Shown one piece after another: positions 1 to 9,821 of a stretch of 64,000 bases of DNA. The notes under the pieces are model-generated. The model was not told the DNA's origin. It saw only the letters and a list, made by a program, of their open reading frames with translations, and ran no database searches. Positions within the stretch are counted from its first letter, which is position 1. Every line of letters starts with the position of its first letter. The DNA lies in NCBI RefSeq assembly GCF_001613405.1, contig NZ_BDCH01000023.1, positions 186,001-250,000 of the forward strand, given 5' to 3'. The position numbers and the translations under genes were made by a program. This DNA is from Nocardia crassostreae. Its GTDB lineage: Bacteria; Actinomycetota; Actinomycetes; Mycobacteriales; Mycobacteriaceae.

Positions 1-3000
1 TTGACGGACTTCAGGATGGTCGCGATGCTCCGGGCATCGATGTCGGCGATACCGATGATGCGCGGCTCGTTCGAAACTCCGCTCGCCATCCCGGCACTCT
101 CGCTGCCCGCGGGCGACGACACCGACGGCAGCTCAAGTGCGACCGGGTAGACGCTGGTGAACCAGCCGAGGGTGCGGGTGAGGTCCGCGCCGGGGACGGC
201 ATTCTCTTCGCGCCCATCACCTTCCAGCTTGATGCGGGTCACGGGTGCGTCGATGCCGCGCCGTGACCGCCAGGTACGCACGGCCAGTGCGAGGGCGGCG
301 AGCAGGCCGTCGTTGACGCCGCCGCGGTAGCGGGCGGGCAGTGTGGTCAGCATGACCTCGGTGAAGTCGACCGGCACCTGGACCGTGACGGAGCGCAGGG
401 TCGCGTAGGTGTCGATGGCGCGGTTCAGGGCGCGTGCGCCCAGCAGCGGGTCCGGAGTGGCGATTGTGCGCTGCCAATGGCCGAGTTCTGCGGTGCGTCC
501 GGCGGCCGCTTCGGCGATGCCGTGCGCCCAGCGGCGGAACGACGTTCCCACCGCAGGCAGGACGATCGGCTGACCGGCGGCATGCTGTGCCCAGGCCAGG
601 GGCAAATCCGGGATGAGGATGCGCCAGGAGACGCCGTCGATGACGTAGTGGTGGGCGGCCACGACGAGTACGTCACGCGCGTCGGGGCGGTGCAGCCGGA
701 CGAAGGACAGCATGCGTGCATTGGCCGGGTCGAGCGCGGCCTGGGCGGAAGTCATTGCAGCGCTGCCGATTCGGGTAAGTTCCTGCTCGTCCGCACCGGC
801 GGGCACGCCGATCTCGGTGACCAGGGTTTCGGCGTCGACCGCAGTGCGCGGCAGCGCCTCGAACCGCCATTCGCCGCCGTCCTGCCAGACCCGCGAACGG
901 AGTACCTCGTGCCGGTCCAGTACCGCCGCGATCGTGGTGATCAGCCCGGGGCGGTCGATGTTCTCGGGCAGCGCCAGCACCATCGTCTGGGCGAACCGAT
1001 CGGAGGGTCGTTCGGCGAGGAATTCGGAAAGCACAGGGGTCAGCGGAACTTCGCCGATACCGCCGCCGGGGAGCTCGGCGAGGACGACCTGCGCCGCCTC
1101 CGCGCCCACGGCCGCGATCCGGGCCAGGGCGGCCACAGTCTTCTGCTCGAACACGTCGCGGGCGGTGAAGACGATCCCGGCTGTCTTGGCGCGCGACACC
1201 AGTTGGATCGACATGATGCTGTCGCCGCCGATCGCGAGGAACGAATCGTTCACGCCGACCGACTCGACACCGAGCACCTGGGCGAAGAGTTCGGCCAGCC
1301 GCGCTTCCACCGGGCCCTGCGGAGCGCGGGTCGCGGTCGTCTCGAAAACCTGTTCCGGCAGGGCTTTTCGGTCGATCTTGCCGTTCGAGGTGAGCGGCAT
1401 CTCGTCGACCACGACAATGGCCGCGGGCACCATGTGCGCGGGCAGGATTCCGGCCGCGTACTCGGTGAGCCGGGCCGGTTCGACGCTGTGCCCGGGCGCG
1501 GACTGCACGTAGGACACCAGCGCGGTCGCCCCGGACGGCAGCGTGCGACCCACGGTGATGGCGAAGGCCACCTCGGCGCGGCCACTCAGCACCGCGTCGA
1601 TCTCGCCGAGTTCGACGCGGAAGCCGCGCACCTTGACCTGTGCGTCGCAGCGGCCCACATAGTCGAACTGCCAATCCACCGACGCCCGTGCATGATTGCC
1701 GTCGCGCTGCTCGGGCGGCGCGTACCAGCGCACCACGTCACCGGTGCGGTACATGCGCGCGCCCGGCGCACCCCACGGGTCGGGGACGAATCGTTCGGCG
1801 GTGAGTCCGGGCCGGTTCCGATAACCGCGGGCCAGGCTGCCGCCGGTGAGATACAGCTCGCCCGCGACACCCGGCGGGACCGGTCGCAGCCGGGCGTCGA
1901 GCACCAGTGCGGCCATGCCCGCCACCGGGACGCCGATCGTAATGCGCTGTCCCACGGTCAGTTCCGCGTAGGAGGAGATGATGGTGGCCTCGGTAGGACC
2001 GTAGGCGTTGTAGTAGCGCCGCCCGGGCGCCCAGCGGGCCAGTAGGTCGGGGGTCATGACATCGCCGCCGACGAAGATCGCCTCGAAGGCGTCCAGCCCG
2101 GCGGGGTCGACGGTACCGAGCACGCCGGGGGTGATGAGGGCGTGCGTCACCCGCTCGGTGCGCAGCAGGTCGCCCAGTTCCGCGCCGCCGATGATGGACG
2201 GCGGCACGATGACCAGGGTCGCGCCCACGGAGAACGCGCACATCCATTCGAAGACCGAGGGATCGAAGCTCGGCGAGCAGATGTGCAGGAAGCGGTGCCG
2301 CGGTTCCAGCCGGTAGCGGCTCAGGGCGTCGGCGAGCATGCCGCCGAGCCCGGTGTGGGTCACGGTGACGCCCTTGGGCATACCCGTGGAACCCGAGGTG
2401 TAGATGACATAGGCCGGGTTGTGCATGCGCAGCGGCGCCCGGCGTTCCGAGTCCGCCACCGGACCGGCGGGGTAGGCGTCGCGGCGGCGATCGGTCTCGG
2501 GGTCATCGAGCACCAGCCACTCCGGGCCGCCGGGCAGCCGCCCGGAGTGCTCCGCGACGGTAATACCCAGCGTCACACCGGAATCGGCCACCATGTGCCG
2601 GATCCGGTCGGCGGGATAGCCGGGGTCGACGGGTACGTGCGCACCACCCGCCTTGGCAATGGCCAGCACCGCGAGCACCAGATCGTAACTGCGCGGCAGG
2701 GCCACAGCGACCAGGCTCTCCGGGCCGACCCCGCGGTCGATGAGCAGGCGCGCCAATTGCGAACTGCGGGCGTCGAGTTCGCCGTAGGTGACCGACCGGC
2801 CCTGGTAACGCACCGCAATGCGATCCGCCCCGAGTGCGATGCCGCGGGTCAGCAGGTCCGGCAGCAGTGCGGTGGTCATGACGTCGTCGGCGGGCACGTG
2901 GGTCAGCAACGCGAGTTCGTCGGCGGCGAGCAGCGGCAGGTCACCCACGGGCAGCTCCGGCCGATCCACAGCCGCATCGAGCAGGCGCAGGAACCGCTCG

Positions 3001-6000
3001 GCGAGCACCTCCACCGTGCGCCGGTCGAAAAGCTCACTCGCGAAGGCGAATTCCGTGAGGTCACCCTGTTCCGGCATACGCAGGGCCAGATCGATCGACG
3101 CGCCGGACGCGACCTCCGCACCGACCGTGAACATGACTTGGAACAGCGGGTGGCGGCCCTGTGATCGAACGGGGTCCAGCATTGCCGCCACCGCGTCGAA
3201 CGGGACATCGGCGCGTGCGAAGGCTTGCAGGGCAACGTCTTCCGCATAGGCCAGCAGCGCGTGGAAGGATTCCTCGCCACGCACGCCGGTACGCAGGACC
3301 ACCAGGTTCGAGGCACCGGCGTCCGGGGTCGCGGCCACCGGGGTACCGGTCGCGATGTCCGCGGTTCCGGACAGGCGCGCGAGCAGCACCGCGAACGCCG
3401 CGTGCGCGACGGTGAACACCGTCGTTTCCCGCGTACGGGCGAACTGCCGCAACCGCTCGTGCAGGTCCGCGCCGATGTCGAGGGCAATGCGGTCCCTCGC
3501 TACGGGGAAATCCGCGGCGGCGAGGTCGTCCACGGCGGCGCGGACCACTGCACCGGGGCGGTCCACCACGACGGGCGCGCCCGACCGCGGCCGATCCGCG
3601 GGCAGGTTCAACTCCTCGGGTAGCCCCGCCAGGGTCTCGCGCCAGTACCGCGTCTGCGCGATGACATCGTTGTGCGCGTCGAGCAGCGCGTGCAGATCGG
3701 CGGGCATGCGATCGGGCGCGGCGGCGAATTCGCCCAGCAGCAGCCGCATTCGATCGGCGAGCGCCTGGGCTTCGGCGGCGCCGACCAGATCGCGTCGATG
3801 CTGCACCGCGATGCGCAACCGGTCGCCCAGCTCCACTTCCACGGCCACCGGATAGTGGGTGAAATTGACCGCTCGCAGTCCGGCGATCTCCAATCCGTCG
3901 ATCGCGCCGTGCGCCTGCCGCAGCCCGTCGGCGTCGACCGGATAGGACTCGAAGGCCAGGATGGAGTCGAACAATTCTCCCGCGCCCGCCGCGCGCTGGA
4001 TCTCGGCCAGTCCGAGCTGATGGCTGTCGAGCAGCGAAACCTGTTCGGACTGTAGCCGGATCAGCAGCTTGCGCACCGGCTCCTGCTCGTCGAATCGGAC
4101 GCGCACCGGAATGGTGTTGGCGAAGAGCCCCACCATATCGTCGACGCCGTCGAGCTGCGGGGGACGCCCGGAGACCACCGCGCCGAAGACGATATCGTCG
4201 CGTCCTGTGCAAGCGGCGAGCACCAGCGCCCACGCGGCCTGGACCGCCGTATTGACGGTGACTTCGGTGGCGGTGGCGAAGGCCGCCAGCGCGGCCGTCT
4301 CGACCTCGGACAGGATGGCTGCGCAGACCCCGTGACCCGCACCGGATTCCGTGGTCGGCGCCAATTCGGGCACCATCCGGGTCGGGCTCACCCCGGCCAG
4401 CGCCTCGCGCCAAGCATCGAGGGTGTGCTCCCGATCGCGGCGTGCCAGCCAGGCGATGTAATCGCGGTACGGCCGCACCCGCGGCAGCACCGAATCACCG
4501 TCGGCCGCATAGGAAACCAGCAGTTCCTTCATGAGCAACGGCATGGACCAGCCGTCCAGCAGCAGGTGATGGGAGGTCAGCACCAGCTGGACGCGGCCGG
4601 AACCGGTGCGGTACACCGTGAATCGCAACAGCGGCGCGACGGCGAGATCGAATCCGCGCCGCAGTTCGGCGGCACAGAGTTCGGCCGGATCGGCGTCGGG
4701 GGCGTCGACGACCCGCCACGGCACCTCGGCATGCGCGATGACGAGCTGCACCGGGGCGCCATCGGCGGTGGCGCCGAAGGCCGTGCGCAGGATGGCGTGG
4801 CGGTCGACCATTGTCTGCGCGGCCCGGCGCAGCCGCTCCAGATCGACGGCGCCGGACAGTTCCATCGCCCACTGCAACAGGTAGGGATCGGACTCCGCGC
4901 TGGAAACCTGTGTCAGATAGAACAATCCGAGTTGCAGCGGCGAGAGCGGCAGAATATCGGCCAGTCCCGGATGGTCACCGTGCCAGGCGTCGAGCTCACT
5001 CTGCGTGACCCGCACCAGCGGAACGTCGGCGGGGGTGAGCCCGCCCGCCGCCGGATGGGTCGTGTGGTCCGAGAGCATGGTCAGCGCGGCCACCCAGTGC
5101 TCGGCCAGCTCACGCACGGCGGGCTCGTCCAGAATCTCCCCAGCGTAGGCGAAGGAGGCGGACAGCACCGCGCCGTCGCCGGTCTCGGTGACGATCGCAT
5201 TGATATCGACCACGGCGGGCGCGGGCATGGCCGGATCCTGCGCGGCGGCGGGTTCGCCCCAGGCGGCGGTCGGCAGCCAGCCGCCGTCCGCCAGCCCTTC
5301 CGGCACATCGCCGGTCGAGACCCGGCCCAGATAGTTGAAGCCGATCTGGCCGAGCGGGCCGTCGAGCGCGGCGGAGTCCGGGTGCAGGTGGCGCAGCAGC
5401 CCGAAGCCGATGCCATTGTCCGGCACCGCGAGTAGCTGTTCCTTGACCGATTTCAGGACCGCCGCGGTGTCCTCCCCGCCGTCCCAGGCGGCCTCGGCGT
5501 CGAGGCCGGACAGGTCCACGACCACCGGGTACATGGTGGTGAACCAGCCGATGGCGCGGTTGAGGTCGGCGCCGGGAACGGCATGCTCCTCGCGACCGTG
5601 CCCTTCGAGCCGGATGCGGGTGGCCGGGGCCTCGATATCCCGCTCCGCCCGCCAGGCGCGCACCGCCAGCGCCAGCGCGGCCAGCAGGCCGTCGTTGACA
5701 CCGCCGCGGTACAGCGCGGGTAGCTCGGTCAGCACCGCGCGGGTCACCTCCGGCGGCACCGAGACACTGAATTGCCGCACGGTGGAGACGGTGTCGACGA
5801 CCGGATCGAGCGCCCGCGCACCCAGCAGCGGATCGGCGGCGGCGAGAGTCCGCCGCCAGTGCTCCAGTTCCCCGGTGCGACCGGACGCCGTCTCGGCCAG
5901 ACCGTGCGCCCAGCGCCGGAACGAGGTGCCGACCGCGGGCAGCGCGATCGGCTGCCCGGCGGCGTACTGCGCCCACGCGGCCACCAGATCCGAGACCAGG

Positions 6001-8174
6001 ATGCGCCACGAGACGCCGTCGATCACAGCGTGATTCGCGACGACGATCACCGCGCCGGGACCGTCCGGGCGGGACAGCCAGGTGAACGCGAGCATGCGCG
6101 CCGCTGCCGGATCGAGGGCGCCGAGCGCGGCATCCATGGCCTTGTCGGCGAATGCGGCGAGCGCGTCGGCATCCAGTCCCGCGGGCGCCTCGACCGTGGT
6201 CAGCAGCTCGTCCGCCCCGGCCGCCTCGACCGGGGGCAAGGTCCGCAACTGCGCGCGTCCCTCGTCGAATCGCAGTCGGGCGCGCAGCATGTCGTGATGG
6301 TTCAGCACCGCGTCGAGTGTCGCGACCACCCCGGCCCGATCGATGCCCTCCGGCAGCGCGAGGACCAGTTGCTGGGTGAATCGGGCGAAGAATCGGCCAC
6401 CGGCGGTATGGGCGGCCAGCACCGGCGTCAGCGGCATCTCGCCCACACCGCCGCCGGGCAGTTCGGTCAGCCCCGCCACCGGTTCGGCGCCGTCCACCGC
6501 CACCCGCGCCAGCCCGGCGACGGTGCGATGCTCGAAAACATCCTTGGGGGTGAACACGATTCCCGCCGCGCGGGCGCGCGACACCAGCTGGATGGATAGA
6601 ATGCTGTCGCCACCGGCGGCGAAGAACGAATCCTCCGCGCCCACGCGGACACCGAGGACCTGGGTGAACAGTTCGGCGAGCCGGGTCTCCACCTCGCCCT
6701 CGGGCGCGCGCGAAGCGGCCGCCTCGAAGTCCGGCTCGGGCAGGGCCTGCCGATCCAGTTTTCCATTGGGCGTCAACGGGATAGCGTCGATCACGACGAA
6801 GGCGGACGGCACCATGTGGCCGGGCAGCGAGTCGCCCGCGAAGCGCGCGACCGCGGCCGTATCGAGCGCTGTTCCATTGCGCGGCAACACATACGCGACC
6901 AGCTCGGTGGCCCCCGAGGGCGCGGTCCGCCCGAGGGTGGCGGCGTATTCGATATCGGGATGCGCGGTGAGCGCGGCATCGATCTCACCGAGTTCGATGC
7001 GGAACCCGCGGATCTTCATCTGGAAGTCCGAGCGGCCCACGTATTTGATGGCGCCGTCGTCGATCCGGCGGCGCACCAGATCACCGGTGCGATACATGCG
7101 CGTCCCCGGCGTGCCCGCGTCACCGCCGAAGGCGGCGGCCACGAAGCGGTCCGCGGTGAGCGCCGCCCGTCCCAGATAGCCCTGGGCCAGTGCGGGACCG
7201 GACAGGTAGAGCTCGCCGACGACCCTCGCCGGAACCGGGCGCAGACGCGAATCCAGCACGACCGCACCGATTCCGGGCAGGGCCGCGCCGATGGTGATCG
7301 GCTCCGCCGTGGTCAGCTCGGCGCTGCTGGTCGCGAGAATGGTGGCCTCGGTGGGACCGTAGGCATTGAAGAACGAGCGCCCGGGCACGGCCCAGCGCTC
7401 GACCAGCCCGGGCCCGAACGCGTCACCGGCCACGACCACCACGCGCAGGGTCTCGAGCGCGGCCGGATCCACCGACTCCAGCGCCGCCGGGGTGATGAGG
7501 ACATGGCTCACCCGCTCGCGCCGGATCAACTCGGCCAGCTCCTGGCCGCCGAAGACGGTGGCGGGCGAAATCACCAGCGTCGCACCGGAACCGAAGGCCA
7601 GGAGCAACTCCAGCACCGAGACGTCGAAGTTCGGCGAGCACACGTGCAGCACCCGGGCGCCGGGACCGACGCGGTAGCGCTCGCGAGCGGTCGCGACCAG
7701 CGCCGCCAGCCCGGCGTGGGTCACCGCCACGCCCTTGGGGCGGCCGGTGGACCCGGAGGTGTAGATGACGTAGGCCGGATGCTGTTCGGTGCGCGCGCGG
7801 ACCCGGTCGACATAGGAGATCGGATGCGCGGGCCGGGCGGCCACGCGTGCACGGAATTCCGGATCGGCGAGGTCCAGCCATTCGATATCGGCGCCGAACG
7901 CGGCGCGGTGCGCGGTATCGGTCAGTCCGAGCACGGCATTCGAATCGGCGAGGATATAGGCGCGCCGCTCCGGCGGCAGCCCGGGGTCGACGGGCACGTA
8001 CGCCGCACCGGTTTTGGCGATGGCCCAGACCGCCAGCACCGATTCGAACGACCGGGTGAAACCGACGGCGACGATATCGCCCGGCCCGACGCCGCGATCG
8101 ATCAGCTCCCGCGCCAGGCGCGACGAGGACTCGTCGAGTTCGGTGTAGCCGATCTCGCGCCGCTCGCCCGACAT
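1..8174 (-). CDS. Nonribosomal peptide synthetase, A-PCP-E-C-A-PCP-E (3' end outside window)
   Basis: Large modular peptide synthetase running off the left edge, so its C-terminus is missing. Read from the ATG at 8174 I see, in order: A1 (YTSGSTGRPKG, GPTEATIL), PCP1 (GGDSILS, about residue 522), an epimerisation domain (NHAVIDGVSWRIL, about 715), a condensation domain (SHHLLLDGW, about 1200), A2 (YTSGSTGMPKG, GPTEATII), PCP2 (GGDSIMS, about 2317) and a second epimerisation domain (HHYVIDGVSW, about 2510) cut by the edge. Hand alignment to GrsA gives pocket residues D-V-L-I-V-A-A-I-L (A1) and D-P-F-I-F-G-A-I-I (A2); I assign no substrate. Two E domains imply D-configured residues. The start is weak: there is no ribosome binding site, and residue 1 falls inside the normal A-domain N-terminus. 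Family certain; integrity of the 5' end doubtful. Confidence 0.9.
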   Translation of the reverse strand, partial: MSGERREIGYTELDESSSRLARELIDRGVGPGDIVAVGFTRSFESVLAVWAIAKTGAAYVPVDPGLPPERRAYILADSNAVLGLTDTAHRAAFGADIEWLDLADPEFRARVAARPAHPISYVDRVRARTEQHPAYVIYTSGSTGRPKGVAVTHAGLAALVATARERYRVGPGARVLHVCSPNFDVSVLELLLAFGSGATLVISPATVFGGQELAELIRRERVSHVLITPAALESVDPAALETLRVVVVAGDAFGPGLVERWAVPGRSFFNAYGPTEATILATSSAELTTAEPITIGAALPGIGAVVLDSRLRPVPARVVGELYLSGPALAQGYLGRAALTADRFVAAAFGGDAGTPGTRMYRTGDLVRRRIDDGAIKYVGRSDFQMKIRGFRIELGEIDAALTAHPDIEYAATLGRTAPSGATELVAYVLPRNGTALDTAAVARFAGDSLPGHMVPSAFVVIDAIPLTPNGKLDRQALPEPDFEAAASRAPEGEVETRLAELFTQVLGVRVGAEDSFFAAGGDSILSIQLVSRARAAGIVFTPKDVFEHRTVAGLARVAVDGAEPVAGLTELPGGGVGEMPLTPVLAAHTAGGRFFARFTQQLVLALPEGIDRAGVVATLDAVLNHHDMLRARLRFDEGRAQLRTLPPVEAAGADELLTTVEAPAGLDADALAAFADKAMDAALGALDPAAARMLAFTWLSRPDGPGAVIVVANHAVIDGVSWRILVSDLVAAWAQYAAGQPIALPAVGTSFRRWAHGLAETASGRTGELEHWRRTLAAADPLLGARALDPVVDTVSTVRQFSVSVPPEVTRAVLTELPALYRGGVNDGLLAALALAVRAWRAERDIEAPATRIRLEGHGREEHAVPGADLNRAIGWFTTMYPVVVDLSGLDAEAAWDGGEDTAAVLKSVKEQLLAVPDNGIGFGLLRHLHPDSAALDGPLGQIGFNYLGRVSTGDVPEGLADGGWLPTAAWGEPAAAQDPAMPAPAVVDINAIVTETGDGAVLSASFAYAGEILDEPAVRELAEHWVAALTMLSDHTTHPAAGGLTPADVPLVRVTQSELDAWHGDHPGLADILPLSPLQLGLFYLTQVSSAESDPYLLQWAMELSGAVDLERLRRAAQTMVDRHAILRTAFGATADGAPVQLVIAHAEVPWRVVDAPDADPAELCAAELRRGFDLAVAPLLRFTVYRTGSGRVQLVLTSHHLLLDGWSMPLLMKELLVSYAADGDSVLPRVRPYRDYIAWLARRDREHTLDAWREALAGVSPTRMVPELAPTTESGAGHGVCAAILSEVETAALAAFATATEVTVNTAVQAAWALVLAACTGRDDIVFGAVVSGRPPQLDGVDDMVGLFANTIPVRVRFDEQEPVRKLLIRLQSEQVSLLDSHQLGLAEIQRAAGAGELFDSILAFESYPVDADGLRQAHGAIDGLEIAGLRAVNFTHYPVAVEVELGDRLRIAVQHRRDLVGAAEAQALADRMRLLLGEFAAAPDRMPADLHALLDAHNDVIAQTRYWRETLAGLPEELNLPADRPRSGAPVVVDRPGAVVRAAVDDLAAADFPVARDRIALDIGADLHERLRQFARTRETTVFTVAHAAFAVLLARLSGTADIATGTPVAATPDAGASNLVVLRTGVRGEESFHALLAYAEDVALQAFARADVPFDAVAAMLDPVRSQGRHPLFQVMFTVGAEVASGASIDLALRMPEQGDLTEFAFASELFDRRTVEVLAERFLRLLDAAVDRPELPVGDLPLLAADELALLTHVPADDVMTTALLPDLLTRGIALGADRIAVRYQGRSVTYGELDARSSQLARLLIDRGVGPESLVAVALPRSYDLVLAVLAIAKAGGAHVPVDPGYPADRIRHMVADSGVTLGITVAEHSGRLPGGPEWLVLDDPETDRRRDAYPAGPVADSERRAPLRMHNPAYVIYTSGSTGMPKGVTVTHTGLGGMLADALSRYRLEPRHRFLHICSPSFDPSVFEWMCAFSVGATLVIVPPSIIGGAELGDLLRTERVTHALITPGVLGTVDPAGLDAFEAIFVGGDVMTPDLLARWAPGRRYYNAYGPTEATIISSYAELTVGQRITIGVPVAGMAALVLDARLRPVPPGVAGELYLTGGSLARGYRNRPGLTAERFVPDPWGAPGARMYRTGDVVRWYAPPEQRDGNHARASVDWQFDYVGRCDAQVKVRGFRVELGEIDAVLSGRAEVAFAITVGRTLPSGATALVSYVQSAPGHSVEPARLTEYAAGILPAHMVPAAIVVVDEMPLTSNGKIDRKALPEQVFETTATRAPQGPVEARLAELFAQVLGVESVGVNDSFLAIGGDSIMSIQLVSRAKTAGIVFTARDVFEQKTVAALARIAAVGAEAAQVVLAELPGGGIGEVPLTPVLSEFLAERPSDRFAQTMVLALPENIDRPGLITTIAAVLDRHEVLRSRVWQDGGEWRFEALPRTAVDAETLVTEIGVPAGADEQELTRIGSAAMTSAQAALDPANARMLSFVRLHRPDARDVLVVAAHHYVIDGVSWRILIPDLPLAWAQHAAGQPIVLPAVGTSFRRWAHGIAEAAAGRTAELGHWQRTIATPDPLLGARALNRAIDTYATLRSVTVQVPVDFTEVMLTTLPARYRGGVNDGLLAALALAVRTWRSRRGIDAPVTRIKLEGDGREENAVPGADLTRTLGWFTSVYPVALELPSVSSPAGSESAGMASGVSNEPRIIGIADIDARSIATILKSV

Positions 8175-8237
8175 ACCGGTCGGTTCATAGCTAATGGCAA
8201 TCTAATCCGCCGCCGACTCCACCGCGGCGGTCAGCAA
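8175..8237 (-). pseudogene. Remnant of the NRPS 5' region interrupted by an in-frame TAG
   Basis: Upstream of the ATG at 8174 the same frame still reads like the start of an A domain: IAISYEPTG, then a TAG at 8202-8204, then LLTAAVESAAD further upstream. Together with the downstream GERREIGYTELD this matches the usual linker-to-A-domain junction, where an Arg commonly sits at the stop position. NRPS-like sequence cannot be followed past about 8237. The gene therefore seems to have lost its true 5' part (starter or condensation domain) and carries a nonsense codon. A sequencing error at one base could explain the TAG but not the missing upstream domains. Confidence 0.6.
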
Positions 8238-8567
8238 CTGAACAAAGAGAAGGCCCCCCGACCTACGACGAGTTCTACCTCGAACGGTACGACGAACCCT
8301 ATCCATCCGAGTACTGCATTCCTCTCATTCGAGCCGTGGAGCAATCCGAAATCGACGCACTCGACCGTCCCGCGGCGCACCGTGGGCGAACCACGGTGGG
8401 AACGGCCGAGAAGCCATCGATTTTGGGGGCATTCGGCACATATCAGACCACAAGTGCGGTTTGGACGGGACATCGTTGCGGAGACCCCTCCTCCGCCACA
8501 GCGTCTCGCACGGGCTCCGGCGACGCGATGGCTATCCCTCTCAGACACCTCTGCGCGCGGAACTCCC
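8238..8567. other. Intergenic stretch between NRPS remnant and Rieske gene promoter
   Basis: No gene with a credible start was found here. On the plus strand a short open stretch around 8263-8400 has protein-like composition (YDEFYLERYDEPYP) but no ribosome binding site and no family I recognise; it may be a decayed gene fragment. The breakpoint where NRPS similarity ends lies at the left of this stretch. Confidence 0.35.
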
Positions 8568-8573
8568 TTGACG
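8568..8573 (+). promoter_or_regulatory. Candidate -35 hexamer TTGACG
   Basis: TTGACG lies immediately left of two palindromes and upstream of the oxygenase gene. A convincing -10 box is not obvious; the expected -10 region lies within or between the palindromes, so a repressor bound there would block the promoter. Inference from position and hexamer only. Confidence 0.4.
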
Positions 8574-8576
8574 CAG

Positions 8577-8594
8577 GGTTATCACTTGATAACC
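8577..8594. promoter_or_regulatory. Operator-like palindrome 1
   Basis: GGTTATCACTTGATAACC is two perfect 7-bp arms around a 4-bp spacer. The same arms recur at 8606-8623, 29 bp centre to centre. Symmetry and size suit a TetR-family dimer, and a TetR-type gene lies at 9822, so autoregulation together with the oxygenase is the simplest reading. Confidence 0.65.
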
Positions 8595-8605
8595 TGACAA
8601 TCAGA

Positions 8606-8623
8606 GGTTATCGATCGATAACC
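8606..8623. promoter_or_regulatory. Operator-like palindrome 2
   Basis: GGTTATCGATCGATAACC is an 18-bp palindrome symmetric along its whole length, sharing both 7-bp arms with the site at 8577. It lies about 20 bp before the start codon at 8645, just upstream of the GGGAGG ribosome binding site (8632-8637), so occupancy would hinder transcription. Confidence 0.65.
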
Positions 8624-8644
8624 CACCGCCTGGGAGGTTCCAAG

Positions 8645-9811
8645 ATGTCCGTGCTCACCCACCGGGGAATCGATGAGATTCGCACAACACTGCGTGAATA
8701 CCTCGATCCGCAACCCCCCGCCCTGAGCCTGCCGCCAGCCGCGTACACCTCGGCCGAACTGTGGGAGCTCGAGTGCGAGCGGATCTTCCGCCGCTCGTGG
8801 TTCCTGGTCGCGCACACCGACCAGTTAGCGGAAAAAGGCGACTATGTGTCAGTGTCCATTGCGGGCGAACCGATCGTGGTCACCCGCGACGGGGAAGGCG
8901 CGCTGCATGCCCTCTCCCCCGTCTGCCGCCATCGGCTCATGCCCTTGGTGGAGCCCGGTGCGGGACAGCTCAAATCGTTCACCTGCCCCTATCACCGCTG
9001 GAACTACTCCCTGGACGGGCAGCTGCGCGGCGCGCCATACATGGGGGGCAATGCCGAATTCGTGCAGGCGGATTGCCGACTGCCGCGGTTCGCGGTCAGC
9101 GAGTGGAACGGGTTCGTCTGGGTGAACACCGATGCCGATGCCGATCCCATCGAGCCGCACCTCGAACTGGCCGCCCACCGCTTCGCCGCCTATCGGCTCG
9201 ACCGCATGACGCTGGTCGACACGTGGTCGCTGGAATGGCAGGTCAATTGGAAAGTGGTGATGGAGAACGGGCACGAGAACTATCACGTGCTCGGACTGCA
9301 CCAGCAGACGCTGGAGCCGTTCATACCCGGCGGCGGCGATGTGACGGTCGAGCACTACTCGCCGTGGGTGCTGCACGCGCGGATCCCGTTCACGCTGCCC
9401 ATGCCGTCGCAGACACTGCGACTCGACGATATGCAGCAGGCGAACGGCATGGTGCTGGTCGGATTTCCGGTGAGCGCCTTCATCGCGCTGTCGGACCAGA
9501 TCGTGTGGCTGACCTTCGTCCCGCTGACCATCGACCGGGTGCGGGTGCTGGGCGGAGTGCTCACCACGCCGGAACTGGCGGCGGCCGGGGACGAGTCGCT
9601 CGAGCGCACCCAGCAGGCGGTGACCGCCATGATCAACGAGGAGGATCGCGCGGGATTGGAGGCGGTACAGCGCGCGGTCGGCTCGCGCTTCGCCGAGCGC
9701 GGGCATCTGAGCCCCAAGGAGGCGCCGGGCATAATCGCCTTCTACCGCAATCTCGCCCAGGCCCTACTCGGCGACACGCCGTGGCCCGGACCGGTGGGCG
9801 AGTCGCGATAG
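8645..9811 (+). CDS. Rieske non-heme iron oxygenase, catalytic subunit
   Basis: 388 aa, the usual size of ring-hydroxylating oxygenase alpha subunits. Rieske [2Fe-2S] ligands are visible as C94-x-H96 and C114-x2-H117 (CRHR, CPYHRWNY). The mononuclear iron region follows as NWKVVMENGHENYHVLGLH, with the expected Asn/Glu and two His. The start is the ATG preceded by GGGAGG at 7-base spacing; open frame upstream of it (from 8336) lacks a ribosome binding site. No beta subunit, ferredoxin or reductase is adjacent, so electrons must come from elsewhere (compare 51849). Substrate unknown; the fold is shared by aromatic-ring oxygenases and by demethylases or choline-type monooxygenases. Probably controlled by the TetR protein 10 bases downstream through the palindromes at 8577 and 8606. 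Confidence 0.85.
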   Translation: MSVLTHRGIDEIRTTLREYLDPQPPALSLPPAAYTSAELWELECERIFRRSWFLVAHTDQLAEKGDYVSVSIAGEPIVVTRDGEGALHALSPVCRHRLMPLVEPGAGQLKSFTCPYHRWNYSLDGQLRGAPYMGGNAEFVQADCRLPRFAVSEWNGFVWVNTDADADPIEPHLELAAHRFAAYRLDRMTLVDTWSLEWQVNWKVVMENGHENYHVLGLHQQTLEPFIPGGGDVTVEHYSPWVLHARIPFTLPMPSQTLRLDDMQQANGMVLVGFPVSAFIALSDQIVWLTFVPLTIDRVRVLGGVLTTPELAAAGDESLERTQQAVTAMINEEDRAGLEAVQRAVGSRFAERGHLSPKEAPGIIAFYRNLAQALLGDTPWPGPVGESR

Positions 9812-9821
9812 CCTGGTCGGC

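Noticed and set aside
477-8597. Long plus-strand open frames across the NRPS (for example 477-2045, 2142-3164, 6816-8597)
   Set aside because: They are antisense to a minus-strand frame with complete NRPS motifs; their translations are Arg/Gly/His-rich low-complexity text, as expected for shadow frames in very high GC DNA.
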